Shown here one piece after another: positions 1-5,342 of a stretch of DNA of 7,336 bases. The stretch lies in assembly GCA_017547975.1 (NCBI GenBank), contig JAFYNU010000403.1:1-7336 (forward strand). Direction: 5' to 3'. Source of the stretch: Clostridia bacterium (GTDB lineage: Bacteria; Bacillota; Clostridia; Oscillospirales; QAMX01). The notes under the pieces were generated by a model, which made no database searches, was not told the origin of the DNA, and was given only the letters and a program-made list of their open reading frames with translations. The position numbers were made by a program, and so were the translations under genes. The number at the start of each line of letters is the position of its first letter. The stretch's first letter is position 1.

Positions 1-1148
1 CCTATGACACCACCATTCTGCCCCAGGAGCCCGAGTCCGGCCCCTTCCGGCCCTTGGGTCTCATCGGCATTCAGGATCCCCTGCGTCCCGAAGCCCGGGA
101 CGCAGTTCTGACCTGCCGTGCAGCCGGGATTCACACCGTCATGATCACCGGGGACCACCGGGATACCGCCGCCGCCATCGCCCGGGAAGCCGGTATTCTC
201 CGCTCCGGGGAGACCGTCATGACCGGGAAAGAATTGGATCAGCTTTCGGAGGAAGCATTGCTTGCCGCTCTGCCCAAAATCACGGTTTTTGCCCGGGTGA
301 CCCCCGCACACAAGCTTCGGATTGTCAAAGCTTTCCGATCCTTGGGCAGGGTGGTCTGTATGACCGGAGACGGGGTCAACGATGCCCCTGCCCTGAAGGC
401 CGCCGATATCGGTCTGGCTATGGGTGCCGGCGGCACCGAAGTGGCCCGGGAGGCCTCCGATATGGTTCTGACCGATTCCAACTTTGCCACCATTGTGGAG
501 GCAGTGCGGGAAGGACGGGGTATTTTCCAAAACATCCGCCGGGCCCTGCATTTTCTGCTTTCCTCCAACATCGGGGAAATTCTGACTATTTTCGGAGCAT
601 TGCTGCTTTCTGCACCCCCTCCCCTGTCACCCATTCAGCTCCTGTGGGTCAATTTGGTCACCGATTCCCTGCCCGCCCTGGCTTTGGGATTTGAACCCCC
701 TGACCGCCGCATCATGGAAGAGGGACCGGTGAAAAAGAATGCTCTCTTCGGGGGCGGCCTCCCCTTCCAAATTGCCACGGAGGGGATCATGATCGGTCTT
801 TTGTCCCTATCGGCTTACTTTGTGGGTTGCCTCTGTTTCGGTGGCAGTGCCGCCGGTATGACCCTCTGCTTTGGCACGTTGAGTCTTTCCCAGCTGATTC
901 ACGCCTTCAACATGCGAAGCGACCGTTCTCTTTTCTCCCTCTCTCCCTTTTCCAACCGCAAGCTTCTTCTTGCTTTCGCACTTTCTGTCCTTCTGCAACT
1001 GGGTGTCATGCTGATTCCCGGTCTGCAGGTCTTGTTTGCGGTGGCACCTCTTCCGATTACCGCCTGGGGCATTCTCATTCTTTTTTCCCTCTTCCCGCTG
1101 GTTTTCGGGGAGCTTTACAAGCTCATCATGCGTCCCGGGCACCCATAA
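1..1148 (+). CDS. P-type Ca2+-transporting ATPase (type IIA, SERCA-like), C-terminal part, 5' truncated by window
   Basis: The reading frame is already open at base 3, so the true start lies left of the window and about 381 C-terminal residues are visible. The protein would pump Ca2+ (possibly another divalent cation) across the cytoplasmic membrane using ATP. Seen: the MITGDH element of the P domain (nt about 141-158), the hinge motif TGDGVNDAPALKAADIG (363-413), then a C-terminal block of six hydrophobic segments. In the first, SNIGE (nt 564-578) keeps the Asn and Glu equivalent to SERCA M5 N768/E771. In the next, WVNLVTD (648-668) keeps the M6 Asn/Thr/Asp set N796/T799/D800. These ligands favour Ca2+ over heavy-metal or K+ transport. 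The phosphorylated DKTG motif and the M4 Glu are outside the window. The 3' end overlaps the convergent peptidase gene by 23 nt, and no terminator was seen after the stop. Confidence 0.95.
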   Translation, partial: YDTTILPQEPESGPFRPLGLIGIQDPLRPEARDAVLTCRAAGIHTVMITGDHRDTAAAIAREAGILRSGETVMTGKELDQLSEEALLAALPKITVFARVTPAHKLRIVKAFRSLGRVVCMTGDGVNDAPALKAADIGLAMGAGGTEVAREASDMVLTDSNFATIVEAVREGRGIFQNIRRALHFLLSSNIGEILTIFGALLLSAPPPLSPIQLLWVNLVTDSLPALALGFEPPDRRIMEEGPVKKNALFGGGLPFQIATEGIMIGLLSLSAYFVGCLCFGGSAAGMTLCFGTLSLSQLIHAFNMRSDRSLFSLSPFSNRKLLLAFALSVLLQLGVMLIPGLQVLFAVAPLPITAWGILILFSLFPLVFGELYKLIMRPGHP

Positions 1149-2412
1149 AGTAGGCCATTGCGGGTTTGTTAACCTCATAAATGGCGGGGAAATCCCCCAA
1201 CGGCAGGGGATTCTGTCCCATTCCCACCTCCATGGTATAGCCCGGCCGGTTCCAGGTTTGAATAAACCAATCCTTGTACCCTGCGTTGGCGCTGACAGCG
1301 GGAGTTTCCTCCAACGGATAACCGGTAATGGAGGAAAGGCCTTCCCCGATCCGACGCGCCCCCTCCGGCTCCCGATCCCCAAATTGCCAATAGATCACGT
1401 TTCCCTGGGTGTGATAGGCCATGACCCGGGCAAAGTCTTCCCGACGGGTCAGTTCCGCAAGGCTTCTTGCTTCCGGAGCCTCCAAGGGCGAAAAACCAAC
1501 AAAATCCCGGGGAGCCGGAGAGCGAAACCCCTGGGCGTACTTGATGGCGCGGGCCCGCTCCCATCCGGCCGGGAATTGCAGATTCAGGTCAATCCCTTGT
1601 ATATTGGCCTTCCACCCACTTGGGAAGGGAATCCCTGGGTAGGATGCGGCGATACGCCGGGCCATCATAAACCCTCGGCCTTCCCGCAGGGCGCCGGTCA
1701 CCAGATCCACCCCATCCGGATTCTGCAAGGGGGTCGCCACAAGCCGACATTCCCGATAGAGTTCTCTTGCCCGCACACCGGCAAATTCCCCGTCACAAGC
1801 CAGTGCCATTGCATACTCTTCCAGGTATTTCAGTACCAGAAGGGAGGTAATCCATTCGTTTGCGTGGATAGACGCCCCAATATGTACCTTTCTCTTGCCG
1901 GTTCCCAGCGAAAGGTTGTAGAGTGGTTTACCTTGGACACTCCTTCCATATTCCCCCTTATCCATAAAGGGATAACGTGCCACAAGTCCACAGGCGATGG
2001 CACTGACGTAATAGGAACTTACCGGAATATCCTCCCTCACCAATTGAAATCCCAGGGGTATCACCAGTTCTCCACCCACCGGCAGATTTTCCTCGTTATA
2101 CGCCGGGTTTGCGGTGCGAATGGCCTCCACTACTGTACCATACTCTTCAGCCAGGGCTCGGTACGTATCCCCCGGGGCGATTTTCACCACCGTATAACCC
2201 ATCAGCCAGGGAGCCAGCCGTTCCCAACTTTCTTCCCCGGCAATTCCATCGGCTCTAATCCCCTCCGCTCGTTGAAATTCCAGCAGGGCCTCCCGGGTCT
2301 GCCCACCAAATATACCGTCCAGAGCTCCCTGATAATACCCCGCCCGGGAAAGCCCCAGTTGTAGGAGAGACACGTCGGATCCCCGAGATCCAAAGCGAAT
2401 GGTTTCCGGCAT
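1126..2412 (-). CDS. Peptidoglycan-binding/LysM/M14 zinc peptidase, gamma-D-glutamyl-diamino-acid endopeptidase type
   Basis: This is a probable cell-wall peptidase of the M14 (zinc carboxypeptidase) family that would cut the gamma-D-Glu-diamino-acid bond of peptidoglycan stem peptides, like Lysinibacillus endopeptidase I and Bacillus YqgT. Numbered from Met at 2412 (428 aa): peptidoglycan-binding domain about 8-70, LysM about 72-120 (GYTVVKIAPGDTY onward), M14 domain about 138-425. Zinc ligands are H183 and E186 (HANE) and H334 (MAYH); the catalytic Glu is E395 (TMEVG). NPDG and DLNLQFP motifs are present. No signal peptide or membrane helix is visible, which fits a cytoplasmic or mother-cell enzyme. 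Start choice: the frame extends to an ATG at 2448, but that codon abuts a possible -10 box and its GGAGG lies 13 nt away. The ATG at 2412 has GAAGGAAGG (2422-2430) 9 nt upstream and leads straight into the first domain. The gene is sure; the start is about 0.6. Confidence 0.9.
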   Translation of the reverse strand: MPETIRFGSRGSDVSLLQLGLSRAGYYQGALDGIFGGQTREALLEFQRAEGIRADGIAGEESWERLAPWLMGYTVVKIAPGDTYRALAEEYGTVVEAIRTANPAYNEENLPVGGELVIPLGFQLVREDIPVSSYYVSAIACGLVARYPFMDKGEYGRSVQGKPLYNLSLGTGKRKVHIGASIHANEWITSLLVLKYLEEYAMALACDGEFAGVRARELYRECRLVATPLQNPDGVDLVTGALREGRGFMMARRIAASYPGIPFPSGWKANIQGIDLNLQFPAGWERARAIKYAQGFRSPAPRDFVGFSPLEAPEARSLAELTRREDFARVMAYHTQGNVIYWQFGDREPEGARRIGEGLSSITGYPLEETPAVSANAGYKDWFIQTWNRPGYTMEVGMGQNPLPLGDFPAIYEVNKPAMAYFMGARDA

Positions 2413-2448
2413 AGCATTCAACCTTCCTTCCATGTTCATTCCCTTCAT

Positions 2449-2477
2449 ACTATGCCAACACCCTCCAAAAGGTGCAA
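2449..2477 (-). promoter_or_regulatory. Possible promoter of the M14 peptidase gene
   Basis: On the - strand, TTGCAC (2472-2477) and CATAGT (2449-2454) are separated by exactly 17 nt. The -35 matches 3 of 6 consensus bases and the -10 matches 4 of 6, so it is a weak candidate. Position supports it: it lies directly after the terminator of the upstream VOC gene, in the only short gap available to the peptidase gene. Transcription would begin near 2442, which would exclude the 2448 ATG as a start and favour the ATG at 2412. Confidence 0.4.
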
Positions 2478-2478
2478 G

Positions 2479-2505
2479 AAAGGCCCGCCGGTGAGGCGGG
2501 CCTTT
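2479..2505 (-). terminator. Rho-independent terminator of the MBL-VOC unit
   Basis: Arms 2479-2489 and 2495-2505 form a perfect 11-bp stem (AAAGGCCCGCC paired with GGCGGGCCTTT) with a 5-nt loop. On the - strand it is followed by a T-rich run (TTTCTT). It starts 17 nt after the stop codon of the VOC gene. The U tract is short and interrupted, so termination strength may be moderate. On the + strand the stem is followed by only a few Ts. Confidence 0.8.
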
Positions 2506-2521
2506 GCATTCCTTCGGTTAT

Positions 2522-2896
2522 TTACTTTCTGGGAGGCAGAACTTCCATCCAATAATCGTCGGGGTCGTTGATGAAGTAGATGCCCATGGCTTCGTTTTCA
2601 AAGCAAACGCATCCCATTTCCTTGTGCTTTTTCAGGGCCGCGTCAAAATCGTCCACGGTGAAGGCCAGGTGGAATTCGTTATCCCCCAGGTCGTAGTGAT
2701 CCTTTTCCCAATCCCGCAGCCAGGTCAGTTCCAGGCAATGCTTGCCTTCCCCATCTCCCAGGTATACGATGTGGAAGCTGCCGTCTTCGGCAACGATGTC
2801 CCGTACCGGTTCCAGGCCAAGGGCTTCCTTGTAGAAGGCCATGGACTTTTCCAGGTTGGTGACGTTGATATTATTATGATCAAAACGGAATACCAT
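2522..2896 (-). CDS. VOC-superfamily glyoxalase I-like metalloprotein
   Basis: A 124-residue protein of the vicinal oxygen chelate fold, close in length to bacterial glyoxalase I (about 130 aa). It would isomerise an aldehyde-thiol adduct such as the methylglyoxal hemithioacetal, or act on a related small substrate. Two beta-alpha-beta-beta-beta modules are recognisable: FDHNNINVTNLEKSMAFY (5-22) and NEFHLAFTVDDFDAAL (73-88). All four metal ligands of glyoxalase I are in place: H7, E56 (CLELTW), H76 (EFHLAF) and E118 (YWMEVLP). The RBS AAAGGAG (2904-2910) sits 7 nt from the ATG. The start lies 16 nt after the stop of the MBL hydrolase gene, so the two are almost certainly one transcript. Glutathione is generally absent in clostridia, so the thiol cofactor, if any, is unknown. 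The fold call is firm; the substrate is not. Confidence 0.9.
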   Translation of the reverse strand: MVFRFDHNNINVTNLEKSMAFYKEALGLEPVRDIVAEDGSFHIVYLGDGEGKHCLELTWLRDWEKDHYDLGDNEFHLAFTVDDFDAALKKHKEMGCVCFENEAMGIYFINDPDDYWMEVLPPRK

Positions 2897-2912
2897 ATTG
2901 CTTCTCCTTTTC

Positions 2913-3614
2913 TTATTTCACAAGGGCAGCCACGTCAAAGGGCTGGTTGTAGGTCATTTGGTAATAGGCAATGCCGCTTCCCTCCAGGGCTTTGCGGAAA
3001 TCCTCCGGATCGGCGGTGTTTTCGGCAAACATGCCGTAGTGATTGGGGATCGCAAGCTTGGCACCCACCTTGGCGGCAAGGCAGGCGGCTTCGTTGTGAT
3101 TCATGTTGCCCCAGCGTCCGTTGATGCAGCATTCAATCACGTCTACCTGAATGCCGTCCCCCAACTTTTCACTCCACAGGCTGTCCCCGGTGAAGTAGAC
3201 CGATACGCCGTCACAGGTGATAACAACACCCAAGCTTCCCTCGGTATGGTCGGCCCACACGGTTTTCAGTTCAAAGCCGCTGGCGGTGACACTTTCCCCT
3301 TCACCCAGCAGGGTGATGGCTTCCTCGGCAACACCGCATTCCAAAAGGATCTTTTTACAAACCGGAGGTACCAGGAACTTCACGCCCTCCTTGGGCATTT
3401 CCTTCACGGTGATGGTATCCAGGTGGTCGATATGCTCGTGGGTCAGGAAAATGTAGTCGGGATGGAAATCCTTGGGCTCGATGGCAGGGGGAACCAGCCG
3501 CTTCAGCCCGTCGGCGATTTCCACCAGGTTGGAAAGATAAGGGTCAATGGCAAGCTTTACCTTCCCATCGGAAAGCAGGAAACCGCCCTGCCCAATCCAT
3601 TGAATCTGAAACAT
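2913..3614 (-). CDS. Metallo-beta-lactamase-fold hydrolase, UlaG-like
   Basis: A 233-residue metal-dependent hydrolase of the MBL superfamily, resembling the L-ascorbate-6-phosphate lactonase (UlaG) and UPF0173 groups. Seen: the dinuclear metal motif T-H-E-H-I-D-H at 58-64, a third-site His in WADHTEG (H123), the bridging Asp in YFTGDS (D144), and the last His in PNHYGMF (H192). INGRWGNMNHNEAA (164-177) lies between them. The N-terminus begins directly with the first beta strand and GQGGFLL, and there is no signal peptide, so it is cytoplasmic. It is shorter than E. coli UlaG (about 354 aa) and lacks the C-terminal domain of true glyoxalase II. RBS GAGGAG (3622-3627) is 7 nt before the ATG. 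It is the first gene of a unit with the VOC gene, from the promoter at 3644-3672. A lactone or phosphorylated sugar lactone is a plausible substrate, but that is inference. Confidence 0.9.
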   Translation of the reverse strand: MFQIQWIGQGGFLLSDGKVKLAIDPYLSNLVEIADGLKRLVPPAIEPKDFHPDYIFLTHEHIDHLDTITVKEMPKEGVKFLVPPVCKKILLECGVAEEAITLLGEGESVTASGFELKTVWADHTEGSLGVVITCDGVSVYFTGDSLWSEKLGDGIQVDVIECCINGRWGNMNHNEAACLAAKVGAKLAIPNHYGMFAENTADPEDFRKALEGSGIAYYQMTYNQPFDVAALVK

Positions 3615-3643
3615 ACGAATTCTCCTCTCATGGTGTTGGTACC

Positions 3644-3672
3644 ATTATATCGAAAATTTGTCCCGATTGCAA
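3644..3672 (-). promoter_or_regulatory. Sigma-A type promoter of the MBL-VOC unit
   Basis: On the - strand, TTGCAA (3667-3672) and a perfect TATAAT (3644-3649) are separated by 17 nt. The expected transcription start is near 3637, giving a leader of about 23 nt that contains the GAGGAG ribosome-binding site of the MBL gene. It lies just downstream of the dehydratase terminator, so this unit is transcribed independently of that gene. Confidence 0.85.
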
Positions 3673-3684
3673 GAGACTCCACAT

Positions 3685-3716
3685 AAAAAAGACGAGATCT
3701 TGCGATCTCGTCTTTT
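3685..3716 (-). terminator. Strong Rho-independent terminator of the dehydratase gene
   Basis: A perfect 13-bp stem (3687-3699 with 3704-3716) with core GACGAGATC/GATCTCGTC. On the - strand the loop is GCAA, a GNRA-type tetraloop, and the stem runs into TTTTTT. It begins 12 nt after the stop codon of the ManD-like gene. The + strand also has a short T run after the stem, but no + gene precedes it. Confidence 0.93.
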
Positions 3717-3728
3717 GGCTTTGAAAAC

Positions 3729-4919
3729 TTACGGACGCTGGAAGGTGCCGTCGGGCAGACGGTTCTGGGTCCATTCGGTAACGGTGTTGACAGCGGGGAA
3801 CTTCTTGGCGAGTTCTTCGTCGATGTCCACGCCGAGACCCGGCTTGTCGCTGACGGTGACGTAGCCGTTCTTGGCAACAGGAGTGCCCGGGAAGACTTCG
3901 TTCAGGATGCCTTCGCGGATGCCCCATTCCTGGATACCAAAGTTATGGGTGGAGAGGTCAAGATGCACGTTGGCAGCGTGACCAACGGGGGAAACGTCGC
4001 CGGGGCCATGCCAAGCGGTGCGGATGCCGAAGACTTCGCAGTAGGTGGCGAGCTTCTTGGCCGGGGTGATACCGCCGATCTGGCTGATGTGGCAACGGAT
4101 GAAGTCGATAAGACGGTTGCAGATGAGGTAATCCCATTCCTTGGGGTTGTTGAAGAGTTCGCCCATGGCGATGGGGGTGGTGCTGGTCATGCGGATATTG
4201 CGGAAATATTCGCACTGTTCGGGAGCAAGAGCATCTTCCAGGAAGAAGAGGCGGTAGGGCTCCAGACGCTTGGCCAGGCTGACCGATTCGCTGGGCTGAA
4301 TTCTTTCGTGTACGTCGTGGCAAAGTTCAACCTTGTCACCCAGGGTCTTACGGGCATAGTCGAAGAGTTCGACGGTGTTGCGGATGTAGTCGCCGGAGTT
4401 GCTGTAAAGACCGCTGAGGGAGGGTCCCTTCTTAACTTCCTTGTTTCCGCCGTAGCCGCCCCACTGAATTCTGACGTGCTCAATACCGTCTTCCATGAAT
4501 TCCTGGACGCGTTCGATAACAGCTTCCTTGGTTCTGCCGTCGGCATGACGGTAGATGGGAGCAGCATTGCGGCACTTGCCGCCCAGCAGGTCGTAAACAG
4601 GCATGTTGGCCATCTTACCCTTGATATCCCACAGAGCCATATCAACACCGGAGATGGCGTTGTTGGTGATGGGGCCGTTACGCCAGTAGGAGTTGTGCAT
4701 CATCATCTGGAAGAGGTCTTCAATCTGGGAAACGTCTCTGCCAACCAGCAGGGGCTTGAGATAGTTGTTGATGAAGGCTTCCACCAGTTCGTGTCTGTAG
4801 GCGAAGGTGGAGCAGCCCAGACCGTAGAGGCCCGGTTCGCTGGTTTCGACCTTGACAACGATCAGGTTGATTCTTTCGGGGGCGGTGCAGATTGCACGCA
4901 CGTCGCGAATGGTTACCAT
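3729..4919 (-). CDS. Enolase-superfamily sugar-acid dehydratase, RspA/ManD (D-mannonate dehydratase) subgroup
   Basis: A 396-residue mandelate racemase/enolase-superfamily enzyme that would remove water from an aldonic acid to give a 2-keto-3-deoxy acid. The N-terminal capping domain spans about 1-115, with YWRNGPITNNAISGVDMALWD (78-98) strongly like RspA/ManD. The barrel domain follows. Metal ligands are D202 (HDVHER), E228 (FLEDALAP) and E254 (AMGELFN). Catalytic His candidates are H204 and H304 (WHGPGDVSPV), with E331 in IQEW. The Lys-x-Lys motif of L-fuconate dehydratases is absent, so the ManD subgroup fits better. The loop at about 154-178 is shorter than in E. coli RspA as I recall it. 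RBS AAGGAAG (4926-4932) lies 6 nt from the ATG. The gene is monocistronic by its own promoter and terminator, although read-through from the upstream GH95 unit is possible. No uxuB, kdgK or kdgA neighbour is visible. Subgroup is confident; the substrate (mannonate, gluconate or another acid) is open. Confidence 0.92.
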   Translation of the reverse strand: MVTIRDVRAICTAPERINLIVVKVETSEPGLYGLGCSTFAYRHELVEAFINNYLKPLLVGRDVSQIEDLFQMMMHNSYWRNGPITNNAISGVDMALWDIKGKMANMPVYDLLGGKCRNAAPIYRHADGRTKEAVIERVQEFMEDGIEHVRIQWGGYGGNKEVKKGPSLSGLYSNSGDYIRNTVELFDYARKTLGDKVELCHDVHERIQPSESVSLAKRLEPYRLFFLEDALAPEQCEYFRNIRMTSTTPIAMGELFNNPKEWDYLICNRLIDFIRCHISQIGGITPAKKLATYCEVFGIRTAWHGPGDVSPVGHAANVHLDLSTHNFGIQEWGIREGILNEVFPGTPVAKNGYVTVSDKPGLGVDIDEELAKKFPAVNTVTEWTQNRLPDGTFQRP

Positions 4920-4940
4920 AATGTACTTCCTTTCTTTCTC

Positions 4941-4957
4941 CCCGCCCGGTGGGCGGG
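4941..4957 (-). promoter_or_regulatory. GC hairpin in the 5' leader of the dehydratase mRNA
   Basis: CCCGCCC (4941-4947) pairs perfectly with GGGCGGG (4951-4957) around a 3-nt loop. It lies between the predicted transcription start (about 4973) and the ribosome-binding site (4926-4932). No T tract follows on either strand, so it is not a terminator. A 5' stabilising stem or a modest translational control element is possible; the role is inferred only. Confidence 0.5.
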
Positions 4958-4979
4958 ACTTGAAATATCAACTGCCATC

Positions 4980-5008
4980 ATTATAACACTCTTTGCGCTA
5001 TTCCGCAA
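4980..5008 (-). promoter_or_regulatory. Sigma-A type promoter of the ManD-like dehydratase gene
   Basis: On the - strand, TTGCGG (5003-5008) and a perfect TATAAT (4980-4985) are separated by 17 nt. The expected start is near 4973, giving a leader of roughly 54 nt before the ATG at 4919. The 125-nt gap between this gene and the small membrane protein gene is largely taken up by this promoter and its leader. Confidence 0.85.
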
Positions 5009-5011
5009 GAG
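4989..5011. promoter_or_regulatory. Possible operator: imperfect inverted repeat over the -35 box
   Basis: CTCTTTGCG (4989-4997) and CGCAAGAG (5004-5011) are inverted copies, apart from one extra T, around a 6-nt centre. The inner TTGCG/CGCAA arms are perfect. The repeat covers the -35 box and most of the promoter spacer, the usual place for a repressor site. The regulator is not identified, and a short repeat like this could arise by chance. Confidence 0.4.
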
Positions 5012-5044
5012 GGTACCATATTTTTTCCGGCAATTTACGAAAAA

Positions 5045-5314
5045 TCAGAATTCGCCGAGAACTGCGCCGGTGACCCCCAGAGCGGTGACCAGGACAACCG
5101 CAACGATTGCCAGTATCAACGCCAAAAGCAGGGAGCAGAAGAAGGAGCGGGCGTAATTTTTCAGGTTTACGTTATTGCCGCCCCCAAAAGCGAACACCAA
5201 AAGGCAGATAAAGCCCACCAGGGGAATGGAGAAGAGCAGGTTGTAGCCAAAATAGGCCCAGGGGGAAAGGGGTTTGTATTCAGGGGGAATGACGGGTTTG
5301 ATTTCGGGATTCAT
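5045..5314 (-). CDS. Small two-helix membrane protein of unknown function
   Basis: An 89-residue hydrophobic protein. The N-terminus is soluble and proline-rich (residues 1-18, including PPEYKPLSPW). Membrane segment one is about 19-43, followed by a short polar loop GGGNNVNLKNYARS (44-57), then segment two about 58-83 and a short tail ending GEF. Proteins with a similar YKPLSPW..FGY..LFSIP..G pattern recur as hypothetical membrane proteins in clostridia, to my recollection; no function can be assigned. Start: a TTG at 5320 is also in frame but touches the weak purine-rich site, whereas the ATG at 5314 has AGAGAG 6 nt upstream, so ATG is preferred. It starts 28 nt after the GH95 stop with no promoter or terminator seen between them, so the two are probably cotranscribed. 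No Cys-rich zinc ribbon or signal peptidase site is apparent. Confidence 0.75.
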   Translation of the reverse strand: MNPEIKPVIPPEYKPLSPWAYFGYNLLFSIPLVGFICLLVFAFGGGNNVNLKNYARSFFCSLLLALILAIVAVVLVTALGVTGAVLGEF

Positions 5315-5342
5315 AATCAACTCTCTCTTTCTTTTTTATTTT

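Noticed and set aside
1111..1123. Small hairpin AGCTT-TAC-AAGCT as a terminator for the ATPase or the peptidase
   Set aside because: It has only a 5-bp stem and no T tract on either strand, and it lies inside both coding regions' ends.
54..1148. TTG at 54 as start of the ATPase gene
   Set aside because: The frame is open upstream to the window edge and the upstream residues fit the family; the missing N-terminal domains show the gene is just cut by the window.
1036..2364. A 442-codon open frame on the + strand opposite the M14 peptidase
   Set aside because: It is antisense to a clear multi-domain peptidase, has no recognisable domain, and reads as the complement of GC-rich codons.
5020..5045. 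ATTTTT/AAAAAT pairing after the small membrane gene as a terminator
   Set aside because: The stem is made only of A-T pairs with a 14-nt loop and no GC core; it is too weak to call.
3945..5156. A 403-codon open frame on the + strand opposite the dehydratase
   Set aside because: The composition (Val/Gly/Ala/Asp rich, no family pattern) is typical of an antisense shadow. It also runs through the promoter region and into the next gene.
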